Assembly (NCBI RefSeq): GCF_000349205.1
Contig: NZ_APHR01000040.1
Coordinates: 1 to 64,000, forward strand
Length of the DNA: 64,000 nucleotides
Direction: 5' to 3'
From: Methylophaga lonarensis MPL
Lineage (GTDB): Bacteria > Pseudomonadota > Gammaproteobacteria > Nitrosococcales > Methylophagaceae
Shown here: one piece after another, positions 1 through 15,109 of the stretch
Layout of the letters: each line of letters opens with the position of its first letter
Numbering within the stretch: the first letter of the stretch is position 1
Program-made: the position numbers and the translations under genes
The notes under the pieces: model-generated
Databases searched by the model: none
Seen by the model: only the letters and a program-made list of their open reading frames with translations
What the model was told of the DNA's origin: nothing

Positions 1-567
1 GGGCAGTTGTCCTGCACGTGGGTTAGCATCTTCAAGCTTTTTACCAATGGTGATCAGCACGATGATGTGATCATGTGGTAGATCAATCAATTTGGCGACC
101 TGATCAAAGTCGAAACCATCCATCGGGCAGCTGTCATATCCCATCTCTTTCGCCATCAACATAATCGTTGTTGCGGCAATGCTGGCTGAACGCACGCACT
201 CATCACGCTGTGCTTGATGATGGTTGGTATAGTAATTTTCAATGGCTGGCAGCATGAAGTCCTGAACACGCTGCGGCGCGTTACGCCAGTACCGTGCAGG
301 ATCTTTTTCCCAGGCATTCAGGTCTGCACACAGAACCAATACAAGTGATGCATCACGCACCTGAGTCTGTCCCCAGCTGGCTTCAAAAACGGCTTGGCGT
401 TTCTCAGGGCTGTCGATGCTGATAAAGCGCCAATGTTGCAGATTAAAAGCTGTTGGCGAGAGGATGGCATGCTCCATCAATTCTCGGACTTCAGCTTCGG
501 TCATTTTGTGTGATGGGTCGTAATGTTTGACTGAACGACGTGTTTGAATGGCTTCTTTGGTATTCAT
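1..567 (-). CDS. Nitroreductase family protein (C-terminus outside window)
   Basis: An open frame runs leftward from an ATG at 567 to the window edge, 189 residues with no stop. It begins MNTKEAIQTRRSVKHYD, the FMN-contacting RRS(V/I)xxY motif of the nitroreductase fold, followed by ILSPTAFNLQHWRF, the usual SPTxxNxQPWRF-type segment. The family reduces nitro compounds, quinones or flavins with NAD(P)H in the cytoplasm; the substrate cannot be told from sequence. It lies 21 bases downstream of the secretin-domain gene and is probably the last gene of the purB operon. The missing part should be only the last 10-20 residues. Confidence 0.88.
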   Translation of the reverse strand, partial: MNTKEAIQTRRSVKHYDPSHKMTEAEVRELMEHAILSPTAFNLQHWRFISIDSPEKRQAVFEASWGQTQVRDASLVLVLCADLNAWEKDPARYWRNAPQRVQDFMLPAIENYYTNHHQAQRDECVRSASIAATTIMLMAKEMGYDSCPMDGFDFDQVAKLIDLPHDHIIVLITIGKKLEDANPRAGQLP

Positions 568-588
568 GAACTCTCAGTTGACTTGATT

Positions 589-1383
589 TCAGGGTTGCAG
601 TTCAACACGAAGGTACAGCCATTGCTGCTGTTCGAGTTGACTGCGATAACGCTTATGTCCATTTTGGTTTTGCTGAGTTTGCTCAGCAACGTGACCAATG
701 GCTATCCATTCACCCAGAGGGCCACTGACAGAAGTCAGCATGGCGCTTCTATCAATCACGCCGCTCCGAGTCTGTAAATCGGCAAATGCCGGGTGAATGT
801 CAATTTGTACCTGCCCATTGCCAAGGACGTTGGCAACCGCTTGAAAACCTTTGTCGAGCGCAATGAATTCAGTAGTTTGTCCAATACCGATCACGCCGCT
901 GCCGTGTAGATAAATCGTTTCTTGTTCCAAGGGAACATCTTGACCAATCATCAAGCTGACTGGCTGACCGGAGAGCGTGCGTACCTGATAGCGTTCATCA
1001 GTATCGCGGGCTTGTTGCGTTGACCAGCGGTTGGAACGAATACGTGCATTCAGTTGTTCATCATATTCAATACGCGCTTGATCAGTGCCACCGGCAAGTT
1101 CGCCAAGTTGCTGATGAGTGCGAAGCAGGGTAATACGGAGATTTTGAAGCGGAGTATCAAGTTGCTGAACCAGCTCCCGCATATCCAGCAGTGTGACTTG
1201 ATCAGCACGCAAAATCAGCAAGTTGCCATGCGCTTCGACACTGGCGTGATCTGGCAACACAGCGGCTATTTTTCCTGCCACCTCTGATGCCGGGCGATGT
1301 TTGAGTTCGATGGTGTCAATGCGAACATCTGCCTGAGCCAGTGGACTCAGCAGTAAAAGGCAAATCATCAGAAATCGCATCAT
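589..1383 (-). CDS. Secreted protein with secretin N-terminal (NolW-like) domain
   Basis: This 264-residue protein starts with a clear signal peptide (MMRFLMICLLLLSPLAQA). Residues about 19-95 resemble the short secretin N-domain (NolW/STN type): a beta-alpha-beta pattern with IELKHRPASEVAGKIAAVL and a second half ending in LVQQLDTPLQNLRI, typical of the N1 domain of type II/III secretins. The rest (about 100-264) is beta-rich and resembles the start of a secretin core, but the protein is far too short for a full secretin channel. It overlaps the upstream gene by ATGA, so the two are translationally coupled. It is probably periplasmic or outer-membrane associated; no other secretion gene is near and its function is unknown. 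Confidence 0.7.
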   Translation of the reverse strand: MMRFLMICLLLLSPLAQADVRIDTIELKHRPASEVAGKIAAVLPDHASVEAHGNLLILRADQVTLLDMRELVQQLDTPLQNLRITLLRTHQQLGELAGGTDQARIEYDEQLNARIRSNRWSTQQARDTDERYQVRTLSGQPVSLMIGQDVPLEQETIYLHGSGVIGIGQTTEFIALDKGFQAVANVLGNGQVQIDIHPAFADLQTRSGVIDRSAMLTSVSGPLGEWIAIGHVAEQTQQNQNGHKRYRSQLEQQQWLYLRVELQP

Positions 1384-1880
1384 ATGTGCAAGCGCCTGCT
1401 ATGCATGTCCGGGCTGCCATGATTGAACAACTGCTCGAACCGTTGACTGAGTAGTCTGCCATGCGTTGGTTCGTTCATTGAAGCGCGTCCCGCATAGCGA
1501 CCATGGCTATGACAATGCAACCATGCCTTGTTATCCACCAACATGAAAAAATCTTGCTGATCCTGATGTTGCTCATCTGTTTGGCGTAAGTCGCAGCGGC
1601 TACTCATTTTTTCAAACAATGGCAGTAGCCGGTGGCTTTGAGCAATGTTCTGACGTGTGTCGTGAACGACCATCTTCAACTGGCATTTGGCGCTGCTGCG
1701 CAGGAAATCCTTGACCACCATTGCCATGGCGACCGAATCGAACAGCACCGGGTCGATATTGCTGCCAAAAAAACAGATTTCTCGTTTTGCCAACTGAGCG
1801 AGTTCCAGAGCCAGTTCGGCAGCATCCTGTTTGCTATCAAACTGGATGATTTCAGAATCCTGATGGCCACTCTCGCTCAT
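1380..1880 (-). CDS. Conserved hypothetical protein (DUF7931-like)
   Basis: A 166-residue cytoplasmic protein without signal peptide or membrane segment. It contains KREICFFGSNIDPVLFDS and a conserved HDTRQNIAQSHRLLPL stretch, features I associate with a small family (DUF7931) that resembles a degenerate phospholipase-D-like fold and is often found fused or next to GNAT acetyltransferases. No complete HxK motif is visible, so I do not propose catalysis. The start lies one base beyond the stop codon of purB and the end overlaps the next gene by four bases, so it is in the purB transcript. The family assignment is from memory and tentative. Confidence 0.6.
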   Translation of the reverse strand: MSESGHQDSEIIQFDSKQDAAELALELAQLAKREICFFGSNIDPVLFDSVAMAMVVKDFLRSSAKCQLKMVVHDTRQNIAQSHRLLPLFEKMSSRCDLRQTDEQHQDQQDFFMLVDNKAWLHCHSHGRYAGRASMNEPTHGRLLSQRFEQLFNHGSPDMHSRRLHI

Positions 1881-1881
1881 A

Positions 1882-5915
<4,034 letters not shown>

Positions 5916-5931
5916 TCCTCCTGGAAAAGCA

Positions 5932-5966
5932 AAAGGCCGCGCTGATTTTCACCGCGGCCTTTTTTG
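5932..5966 (+). terminator. Rho-independent terminator after acnB
   Basis: A 10-bp perfect GC-rich stem (AAAGGCCGCG at 5932-5941 pairing with CGCGGCCTTT at 5953-5962) and a run of Ts, 17 bases after the acnB stop. Confidence 0.92.
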
Positions 5967-6090
5967 TGCCTCAGATTCAGGATACTTACTACACAACCTG
6001 GCATCCTAAACATGACATTTGTTTAATTGGGAGCATAACCCTGCTGTCCTCGCGAGCCTAAATCCCTGACATCCCGAGCATAACCTTCCT

Positions 6091-6190
6091 GTCATCCCGA
6101 GCTTGTCGAGGGATCTCAAAACACGTGTTCAGCGAGTGATGCTTCTTGTTGGCGGTGGTTTCGAGATGCCTCTACTGCGGTCGGCATGAC
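6091..6190 (+). repeat. 100-bp MITE-like palindromic repeat R1, copy a
   Basis: Exactly 100 bases beginning GTCATCCCGAGC and ending GGTCGGCATGAC, so the ends form a 12-bp terminal inverted repeat with 10 matches. Two further copies of the same length, in the opposite orientation, lie at 26074-26173 and 26212-26311. The interior includes TTGTCGAGGGATCTCAAAAC and GGTTTCGAGATGCCTC. No open frame and no clear target-site duplication. The orientation label is arbitrary. Confidence 0.85.
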
Positions 6191-6224
6191 ATACTGTTGC
6201 CCCGTCATTCCCGCGCCCGACCTT

Positions 6225-6855
6225 CGTCATTCCCGCGCATGCGGGAATCTCAGAGGCCGTGCGGAGATTCCGGACAAACGCTGAGCGTTTTCCGGAATGA
6301 CGACTTATTGTCACTCCCGCGCCCAGCTTTCGTCATTCCCGCGCCCGACCTTCGTCATTCCCGCGCATGCGGGAATCTCAGAGGCCGTGCGGAGACTCCG
6401 GACAAACGCTGCACGTTTTCCGGAATAACGAGGTTATGTGGCTGTGCGTTTTCCGGAATGACGATCAACGTCCGTCATTCCCTCACCCAAGTCCCATCAT
6501 TCCCACGTCCCAGACCCGTCATTCCCGCGCATGCGGGAATCTGTCAGAGGCCGTGCGGAGATTCCGGACAAACGCTGAGCGTTTTCCGGAATGACGACTT
6601 ATTGTCACTCCCGCGCCCGACCTTCGTCATTCCCGCGCATGCGGGAATCTCAGAGGCCGTGCGGAGACTCCGGACAAACGCTGCACGTTTTCCGGAATAA
6701 CGAGGTTATGTGGCTGTGCGTTTTCCGGAATGACGATCAACTTCCGTCATTCCCGCGCATGCGGGAATCTCAGAGGCTGTGCGGAGATTCCGGACAAAGG
6801 CTGCACGTTTTCCGGAATGACGGGGTTATGTGGCTTTGCGTTTTCCGGAATGACG
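6225..6855. repeat. Cluster of five GTCATTCC-bounded palindromic repeats (R2)
   Basis: Five units begin CGTCATTCCCGCGCATGCGG and end TTTTCCGGAATGACG: 6225-6302, 6353-6463, 6517-6596, 6625-6735 and 6745-6855. Two length classes exist, about 78-80 bp and 111 bp; the longer ones carry an extra GGTTATGTGGCTNTGCG segment with a second TTTTCCGGAATGACG. Each contains a short perfect palindrome (ATTCCCGC/GCGGGAAT), similar in style to the dRS3 repeat of Neisseria. They fill the gap between the acnB terminator and hflD. Apparent reading frames through them are an artefact of the repetition. Confidence 0.93.
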
Positions 6856-6873
6856 ACTTATTGTGATTGCCGC

Positions 6874-7493
6874 TTAACGATGCTCCAGCATAAGCTGTGC
6901 GGTATTGAGCATCTTGCTGCCGCCAAAAATAAAATGCCAGCGCCGGCCGCCTTTTTGATACCAGAGCAGGGCAGCGCGGATACCACTTAACAGCAGCGCG
7001 CGAACCTTATCCGCATTTTCGGTCTGCTGAAGAAAACCATCCTTGCCTTGTACCAGTATTCGTGGCGTTAATTGGCTGATAGAACGTTGATAGATGTCAG
7101 CAAATCTGGAAATTACCTGTGGATGAGAAACGGCACCGAAATAGCTGATTTGTTGTGGCACCTGATCTATCTCACGACCGATCATTTGCAACATTTCTGG
7201 ATGCTTGGCCAGTTTACGTTCAAGGTGCAGTAAGCCAATCATGTAACGAAGCAGCATCATGTCCTGCTGCTGTTTGTCTTTACCAAGATGCCGTATCAGT
7301 TGCTTGAAGCCGGTCTGGAGTTTATCGAGTCCGCCGTAGAGATCTGCTGTCGTTTGAGCATTCTCATTAACAAGGCTACTCAGCAGGGTTTCCAACTCAT
7401 CATTATTAACATTTCCTGTTTCAGCCACCTGCTGAACCAGCGTCACCGCTTGTGCCATGGCCGCAAGCGCAATAATCCGATCTTCAAACTGAC

Positions 7494-7497
<4 letters not shown>
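6874..7497 (-). CDS. hflD: High frequency lysogenization protein HflD
   Basis: A 207-residue helical protein of the HflD family, which in E. coli binds lambda CII and associates peripherally with the inner membrane. The family pattern is visible in the start ([20 protein letters not shown]), in [15 protein letters not shown], in [13 protein letters not shown] and in the C-terminal [19 protein letters not shown]. The start overlaps the mnmA stop by ATGA, as in the enterobacterial mnmA-hflD pair, so translation is coupled. The gene ends close to the R2 repeat cluster; purB, its usual downstream neighbour, lies beyond acnB. Confidence 0.95.
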
Positions 7498-9038
<1,541 letters not shown>

Positions 9039-9657
9039 CCGACCATTTTAACACGTCATCTTCAGCAACTGCGCGCCATTGTCCCGGAGCAAGTTCATCA
9101 ATTGTCCACGGACCTATGGCATAGCGAATTAATCTCAGGGTTGGAAAGCCTACCGCCGCTGTCATGCGTCTGACCTGACGATTTTTGCCTTCGCTGATTT
9201 TGAGTTCCAGCCACTGAGTCGGAATGGCTTGTCTGAACCTGACCGGGGGAGTACGTGGCCACAGGTTGGCCGGCTCGTCTATCAAGCGAGCCTGTGCCGG
9301 TCGGGTTTTACCATCCTTGAGTTCAATGCCTTTGCGCAGTTTTTCCAGCGCTGCTTCGTCTGGGATGTTTTCTACCTGTACCCAATAGGTTTTTGTTAAT
9401 TTGTGCCGAGGATCGCTGATATGATGTTGTAGCTGACCATCGTCGGTCAGCAACACCAGTCCTTCACTGTCCCTATCGAGCCGACCTGCCGGGTAAACAC
9501 CTACCAGATCAACATAGTCCTTGAGTGTGCTGCGACCCTGTTCATCGGTGAATTGCGTCAGCACATCAAAGGGTTTATTCAGCAGAAGCAATCGCGGCAT
9601 GGTTATCTCAGTGGCACAGTTAATGTAAAATGCTCGTTTTTATCACAGGAGCCTCAG

Positions 9658-10869
9658 ATGGCGTATCAGCATATCAAAGTCCCTAATCAAGGGGCGGCAA
9701 TCGGTGTGAATGCCGATTATTCACTGAATGTCCCCGCACAACCAATCGTGCCCTTTATCGAAGGTGATGGCATCGGGGTGGATATCACACCTGCGATGAT
9801 TTCAGTGATTGATGCTGCAGTTGCCAAGGCTTACAACAACGAACGCAAAATCGCCTGGATGGAAGTTTATGCCGGTGAAAAGGCAACGCAGCTTTATGGT
9901 GCGGACACTTATCTGCCAGAAGAAACCATCGATGCGCTGCGCGAGTTTTCTGTTTCAATCAAAGGTCCATTGATGACGCCAGTCGGTGGCGGCATTCGCT
10001 CGTTGAATGTTGCACTGCGTCAGACCCTGGATTTGTATGTTTGTCAGCGCCCGGTTCGTTACTATCCAGGTACTCCGAGCCCGGTGAAACGTCCTGAAGA
10101 TATCGACATGGTGATTTTCCGTGAAAACTCCGAAGACATCTATGCAGGTATCGAGTGGTCAGCTGACAGCGCTGAAGCCAAAAAAGTCATCAGCTTTCTG
10201 CAAAACGAAATGGGCGTCAGCAAAATCCGTTTTCCTGAGAGCTCAGGCATCGGTATCAAACCAGTTTCCAAAGAAGGTACTGAGCGTCTGGTGCGTAAAG
10301 CTATTCAATACGCCATTGACAATGACCGTGACTCAGTGACGCTGGTGCACAAAGGCAACATCATGAAGTTCACCGAGGGCGCTTTCAAACAGTGGGGCTA
10401 TGATCTGGCTGAAGCTGAATTCGGTGCCCAGCCGCTGGATGGTGGCCCATGGAAAGCGTTCAACAATCCAAATACCGGCAAACAAATCATTATCAAAGAC
10501 TCGATTGCTGATGCTTTCCTGCAAGAAATTCTTTTGCATCCAACACATTACGATGTGGTGGCGACATTAAATCTGAACGGTGACTACATTTCCGACGCAC
10601 TGGCTGCGCAGGTCGGTGGTATCGGTATTTCACCCGGCGCTAACCTGTCAGATGCTGTTGCGATGTTCGAAGCCACTCACGGTACTGCGCCGGCGTTGGC
10701 TGGAAAAAACATGGCAAATCCGTCATCATTGATCCTCTCTGCTGAAATGCTGTTACGGCATCTTGGCTGGTTCGAAGCGGCCGATTTGGTCGTTGCAGGC
10801 GTCTCCGGCGCGATTTCAGCGTCAAAAGTGACCTGCGATCTGGCTGATGCAGTTGGCGTCGATGCCTGA
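9658..10869 (+). CDS. icd: Isocitrate dehydrogenase (NADP-dependent)
   Basis: Converts isocitrate to 2-oxoglutarate, CO2 and NADPH. The 403-residue protein starts [15 protein letters not shown] and shows the substrate loop [13 protein letters not shown], whose serine is the one phosphorylated by AceK in E. coli, [23 protein letters not shown] and the adenine-binding ATHGTAP segment. The start is ATG at 9658, with AGGAG at 9647-9651; an upstream in-frame extension to 9553 would overlap rluE and has no homology. Divergent from rluE with a 57-base gap that must hold both promoters. Confidence 0.97.
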   Translation: MAYQHIKVPNQGAAIGVNADYSLNVPAQPIVPFIEGDGIGVDITPAMISVIDAAVAKAYNNERKIAWMEVYAGEKATQLYGADTYLPEETIDALREFSVSIKGPLMTPVGGGIRSLNVALRQTLDLYVCQRPVRYYPGTPSPVKRPEDIDMVIFRENSEDIYAGIEWSADSAEAKKVISFLQNEMGVSKIRFPESSGIGIKPVSKEGTERLVRKAIQYAIDNDRDSVTLVHKGNIMKFTEGAFKQWGYDLAEAEFGAQPLDGGPWKAFNNPNTGKQIIIKDSIADAFLQEILLHPTHYDVVATLNLNGDYISDALAAQVGGIGISPGANLSDAVAMFEATHGTAPALAGKNMANPSSLILSAEMLLRHLGWFEAADLVVAGVSGAISASKVTCDLADAVGVDA

Positions 10870-10919
10870 GTTGTAGTGATTATGCTGCAGCTGTTATCCA
10901 AAACATGTAAGGAGCTTTA

Positions 10920-11402
10920 ATGAAAGTTGCAGACAATACAGTAGTCGTCATTGACTACACACTCACCAACAATGAAGGCACTGTAATCGACAGCAGCGAA
11001 GGCGCGGGTCCTCTGGCTTACCTGCACGGTGCCGGCAATATTATTCCCGGCCTGGAAGACGCGCTGATCGGTAAAGCGGCCGGTGATAAGGTCACTGCTA
11101 AAATTGCGCCTGAAAATGCCTATGGCGAACGCCACGAAGCACTGAAGCAGGAAGTGCCTGCAGAACTGTTCAGCGGCGTTGAAAAAGTCGAAGTTGGCAT
11201 GCAGTTCCAGTCAGAAACTGATCAAGGTCCAGTATTGGTGACCGTGGTTGAAGTGTCTGAAACAACAATCACCGTTGATGGCAACCATCCTCTGGCAGGT
11301 GTTGAATTGAATTTCGATGTTGATATTCGTGAAGTACGTGAAGCCACAGCAGAAGAACTCGAACACGGACATGTTCACGGTGAAGGCGGTGTACACCATT
11401 AA
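10920..11402 (+). CDS. FKBP-type peptidyl-prolyl isomerase (SlyD-like)
   Basis: A 160-residue cytoplasmic protein. It begins with the FKBP half VVVIDYTLTNNEGTVID, has YLHGAGNIIPGLEDALIGK (the classic FKBP pocket), then an inserted IF-type chaperone domain (about residues 70-125, PENAYGERHEALKQEVP) and the closing strand NHPLAGVELNFDVDI. The C-terminus is short and mildly His-rich (HGHVHGEGGVHH), reduced compared with the metal-binding tail of E. coli SlyD. A strong TAAGGAG ribosome site precedes it. Its stop overlaps the start of the next gene (TAATG). Confidence 0.92.
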   Translation: MKVADNTVVVIDYTLTNNEGTVIDSSEGAGPLAYLHGAGNIIPGLEDALIGKAAGDKVTAKIAPENAYGERHEALKQEVPAELFSGVEKVEVGMQFQSETDQGPVLVTVVEVSETTITVDGNHPLAGVELNFDVDIREVREATAEELEHGHVHGEGGVHH

Positions 11403-12370
11403 TGGCTCAACAGTCACATTCGCACGAGACGGGCGCATCGCCCGTCTTTTCGTTTGAGGCGGCGAAATTGATACAGCAACTCAACGCCCAGTTTGCTATC
11501 GATGGCAAATTACGTTTTGTCGAAGGCCCTGAAGCCTGCATCATGATCGAAGCCACCACTCGTCACGCCAAAGCCGCAATCAGTACCTACGGTGCCCAGA
11601 TACTGGGTTATCAACCTCATGATGCCGAACAGGACATGTTGTTTCTCAGTCCGCAGTCACAATATGGCAACGGCAAAGCGATTCGAGGTGGTGTACCGCT
11701 GTGCTGGCCATGGTTTGGTGATGATCCAACCGGAAGAGGCCGTCCTGCGCATGGTTTTGCTCGCAATCGGGTGTGGCAAGTCAACGCTGTGAAGCTGGAT
11801 GATGAGGATCAGATCACCATCTCGATGTCATTGCCAAACAGCGAGGATTTCCAGCAGTACTGGCACTCGGCTTTCAAACTGAGCATTGAGATCCAAATTG
11901 GCAAAACGCTGAAAATTTCCTTGACCACTGAAAACTGTGATCAAGAAACCTTCGTGATTTCTCAGGCTTTGCATACCTATTTCCAGGTTGGCGACATTGA
12001 GCAAGTTTGGCTGCGAGGGCTGGATAATTATCATTATCTTGATAAGACCGACAGCTTTCATGAAAAACTACAGCATGATCATGTCTGGTTTAAAAATGAA
12101 ACGGATCGGGTTTATCTGCATTCTCCAGAACAACTGTTCATTGAAGATGCCGCGCTGAATCGGCGCATTGTCGTTGAAAGTCATGGCTCGGAAACCACCG
12201 TTGTCTGGAATCCCTGGCACAAAGCCAGTCAGCTTGCTGATATGGCCGACGATGCCTATAAAACCTTTGTCTGTGTCGAAACCGCCAATGCGGCAGGCGA
12301 TAGCATTCGCCTTGCACCGGGCCAAAGCCACACATTGATGGCTGAATACTGGTTGATGTCGCGCGATTGA
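11402..12370 (+). CDS. D-hexose-6-phosphate mutarotase (YeaD-like)
   Basis: A 322-residue aldose-1-epimerase-fold protein of the YeaD family, which interconverts anomers of glucose-6-phosphate. Family landmarks are ISTYGAQILGY, the GVPLCWPWFG motif followed by PAHGFARNRVW (catalytic His), SQALHTYFQVGD and the C-terminal TVVWNPWHKASQLADM plus FVCVETANAA. The first ~30 residues (Gln/Ser/His-rich) are longer than usual, but the ATG overlapping the FKBP stop is the only good candidate. Co-transcribed with the FKBP gene. Confidence 0.93.
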   Translation: MAQQSHSHETGASPVFSFEAAKLIQQLNAQFAIDGKLRFVEGPEACIMIEATTRHAKAAISTYGAQILGYQPHDAEQDMLFLSPQSQYGNGKAIRGGVPLCWPWFGDDPTGRGRPAHGFARNRVWQVNAVKLDDEDQITISMSLPNSEDFQQYWHSAFKLSIEIQIGKTLKISLTTENCDQETFVISQALHTYFQVGDIEQVWLRGLDNYHYLDKTDSFHEKLQHDHVWFKNETDRVYLHSPEQLFIEDAALNRRIVVESHGSETTVVWNPWHKASQLADMADDAYKTFVCVETANAAGDSIRLAPGQSHTLMAEYWLMSRD

Positions 12371-12489
12371 TTTCAGGCACACCAGCTACCTTTTGCATCA
12401 AATGGTTCAACCGCTCAGCACTTAACATCACACCGGCAGTCACGTAGGCTTACAAGGTAACTCAGGCGATCCACTTAACAGGAGCGACC

Positions 12490-13785
12490 ATGATCAAGTT
12501 ATCAAAACCTATCAGTCATCTGATGTTTGCATTGATCTCGCTGATGTCGGTGACGGCTTTCGGCGGTGCATTGAGTCAGCAGATCAGTGGCTTTGAGACG
12601 ATTGAAGATTTTCAGCCCATCCTCAGCGATATGGCAGACAAACGACTGGTATTGCTAGGTGAGTCGACGCACGGCACCGCCGAGTTTTACGAAAAGCGGG
12701 CGGCAATTACCCAGTCACTTATTGAAGATCACGGCTTTGACTTTGTCGCGGTAGAAGGTGACTGGGCATCCATCGTTCAGCTCAATCTTTATGTCAAACA
12801 TGATGCCGATGGCCCGCAAACACTCGAAGCGGCAATGAATCATTTACAGCGTTGGCCCCAATGGATGTGGCGTAATGCCGAGACACAGGCATTAATTCGC
12901 TGGTTACGTGACTACAATCGTGATTTACCTGCTGCCGAAAGAGTTGGTATTTATGGCATTGATGTGTATGCCGATGAGCTGGCGGCGCAGGATGTTGTGG
13001 CTTATTTTGAGGCATTTTCACCGCGCGAAGCGGTTGAAGTCGCCGCCTTGTACCAGTGCAAGTATCAACACGATTCTATCAATGACTATCTCGAGTCTGT
13101 CTGGCAAAGTCGCCAGCATTGTGGCGATGAAATTGATCAGGTGCTGAACATGATTCAGCAGCGAGAGGGCTTTGATCCAGACAACTGGCAAGATTTTCGT
13201 GCTGAACAAGCGGCGCTGGTCGTCAAACATGCCGAATGGCATTATCGCGGTGAACTTGAGGGAGGCGCTTTATCCTGGAATCGCCGTGCCAATCACTTTT
13301 ATGTCACGACACAGCGCTTAATGGACTTTTATGGCGAAAACAGTCGAGGCATTGTTTGGGCGCATAACACCCATATTGGCGATGCCCGAGCGACCGAAAT
13401 GGCGCGACATGGTCTTATCAATATCGGTCAACTGGCTCGCGAACAGCTTGGTAAAGATGCCAGTTATGCGCTGGGAATGGGCACCTATCAGGGTGAAGTG
13501 CTGGCAGCTCTGAGCTGGGAAGCTGAGATGCAGGTAATGAATATTCCAATGCCTCGCACAGATAGCTGGGAAGCCATGCTGAATAATTTCGAGCTGCCGC
13601 AACTATGGGTGCGCTTTGATGAAAAGCTGGCTGCCAATCTGCAAAATCCAATGCCTCATCGCGGTATTGGTGTCACCTATGATCCGAGTGATGAATCAAG
13701 AAACTACGATATGACGGTGCTGCCAGCTCGTTATGATGGCTTTGTATTTTTTCGGGATACGCGACCGCTGACCTTTCTGGAATGA
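12490..13785 (+). CDS. Erythromycin esterase family protein, exported
   Basis: A 431-residue protein with a signal peptide (hydrophobic LMFALISLMSVTAFGGA) and the Ere-family motifs LLGESTHGTAEFYEKRA, FVAVEGDW, GIYGIDVYAD and GIVWAHNTHIGDARA. The family hydrolyses esters (macrolide lactones in EreA/B), but most chromosomal members have unknown substrates, and the export signal argues against a classical cytoplasmic macrolide esterase. An AGGAG site lies eight bases before the ATG. Its stop is one base from the convergent MFS gene, so no terminator separates them. Confidence 0.88.
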   Translation: MIKLSKPISHLMFALISLMSVTAFGGALSQQISGFETIEDFQPILSDMADKRLVLLGESTHGTAEFYEKRAAITQSLIEDHGFDFVAVEGDWASIVQLNLYVKHDADGPQTLEAAMNHLQRWPQWMWRNAETQALIRWLRDYNRDLPAAERVGIYGIDVYADELAAQDVVAYFEAFSPREAVEVAALYQCKYQHDSINDYLESVWQSRQHCGDEIDQVLNMIQQREGFDPDNWQDFRAEQAALVVKHAEWHYRGELEGGALSWNRRANHFYVTTQRLMDFYGENSRGIVWAHNTHIGDARATEMARHGLINIGQLAREQLGKDASYALGMGTYQGEVLAALSWEAEMQVMNIPMPRTDSWEAMLNNFELPQLWVRFDEKLAANLQNPMPHRGIGVTYDPSDESRNYDMTVLPARYDGFVFFRDTRPLTFLE

Positions 13786-13786
13786 T

Positions 13787-15109
13787 TTAATCAGCGGAAT
13801 AATTACGCGCTTTTTCCTGACCACGGCTCAAGTTAACTTTCAGACAAACCGCAAAGGCCAGTGCAAAAAACACCGCGCACAGCAAAATGGCGTTTTGCAA
13901 ACCGACTAATGCCTGCATCAAACCAACGCCGACCAGCCCAATAATGGCGGCCAGTTTGTGTGACAGCCCCCAAAAGCCAAAAAACTCAGCAGCGCGGGGC
14001 AGTGGTGTCAGCTTGCCAACAATGGCACGACTGGCCGATTGCGTGGCACCCAGACATAAGCCCGCCGCCACAGCCACCACCAGAAATATATCCTGACGTT
14101 CAGCCTCATAGCCCAATGCATTGATCCACAATGTAATATTCGGTGTCTGCCAGATCAGTAATACCGCAGCAATCCAGAACAGCAGGGTAAATTGATAGGT
14201 AAATTGACTGCCCTGACGATCCTCTGCCCAGCCAAAGAATACCGCGCCCAGCGTCGCCGTGACCTGCACCGTGATAAAGGTCAGCACCCGCATTTTTTCA
14301 TCCCACTGCACCACCTGCGCGCCGTAGATAAAGGTAAAGGCGATAATGATGTAAATGCCCGACATGGCCAGCAAAGCCGATACCAGAAAGGTGCTTAAAT
14401 CCTGATAACCTCGCAGATGCTTCAGGCTGCCTTCCAGTCGTTGTCGGCCTTGTTGCCAAATGCTGCTGTTACGGTGATGGCTGGCAGTGCCACGCTCTTT
14501 CAGCCAGATAAACGTCGGAATGGCAGCCAGCAAAAAGAAGCCGGCAGCAAACGGCCCAACCCAGCGGACATTGTCAAAGTTTTCCTGACTGACTTCACCG
14601 AGAAACAGCAAGGCCAGACCGGTAGCGACCAAACCACCAACATAGCCCAAAGCCCAACCAAAACCGGATATTTTGCCGAGATCTTCCGGTGGCCCCAAGT
14701 CAGGCAAAAAGCTGGCAATAAATGATTCGCCGATTGAATAAGCATAGTTGGAGACCACAATCAGCAACATGCCCAGCAAAATGTAGCCGGGTGCAACAAA
14801 ATACAGCAGCGCTGTGGCCACCACCGTCACCAAATAACTGGCAAACAAAAACAGTTTGCGCCGCGCCGTCAAATCCATCACCGCGCCAAAAAACGGTGCG
14901 GTCAATACCACCAGCAGATAACCGGCTGCCAGCGACAAACTCCACAATAAATTACCCAGCCGATAGCCAGTCTCGGCATCACCGACAATCACTCGGGTAA
15001 ACAAATCACCAAATACCACGGTGATAATCAGCAAGGTATAGGCCTGATTGGCAAAGTCGAACATTGCCCAGCCAAAGATTTCCTTCTTGTCAGCGCGTGC
15101 CTGGCTCAT
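13787..15109 (-). CDS. MFS permease, UMF1 (Atg22-like) family
   Basis: A 440-residue inner-membrane protein with about 12 hydrophobic segments. The start EIFGWAMFDFANQAYTLLII is the hallmark of the UMF1/Atg22-like family (W-x-x-(F/Y)DFAN-x-x-(F/Y)). Other features: AVMDLTARRKLFLF in the first cytoplasmic loop, FLPDLGPPEDLGKISGFGWALGY, and ATQSASRAIVGKLTP. Substrates are generally unknown, with amino acids the best-studied in yeast. Monocistronic, convergent with the esterase-like gene. Confidence 0.92.
   Translation of the reverse strand: MSQARADKKEIFGWAMFDFANQAYTLLIITVVFGDLFTRVIVGDAETGYRLGNLLWSLSLAAGYLLVVLTAPFFGAVMDLTARRKLFLFASYLVTVVATALLYFVAPGYILLGMLLIVVSNYAYSIGESFIASFLPDLGPPEDLGKISGFGWALGYVGGLVATGLALLFLGEVSQENFDNVRWVGPFAAGFFLLAAIPTFIWLKERGTASHHRNSSIWQQGRQRLEGSLKHLRGYQDLSTFLVSALLAMSGIYIIIAFTFIYGAQVVQWDEKMRVLTFITVQVTATLGAVFFGWAEDRQGSQFTYQFTLLFWIAAVLLIWQTPNITLWINALGYEAERQDIFLVVAVAAGLCLGATQSASRAIVGKLTPLPRAAEFFGFWGLSHKLAAIIGLVGVGLMQALVGLQNAILLCAVFFALAFAVCLKVNLSRGQEKARNYSAD

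Noticed and set aside
6225-6855. CRISPR array
   Set aside because: Units are 78-111 bp with no constant short repeat/spacer pattern and no cas genes; they are palindromic intergenic repeats.
6146-6990. Several overlapping frames of 60-180 codons through the repeat cluster
   Set aside because: They consist of the same translated repeat in different frames; no start context and no homology.
12490-13785. Macrolide resistance gene
   Set aside because: The Ere family is broad and this member carries an export signal; resistance cannot be claimed from sequence alone.
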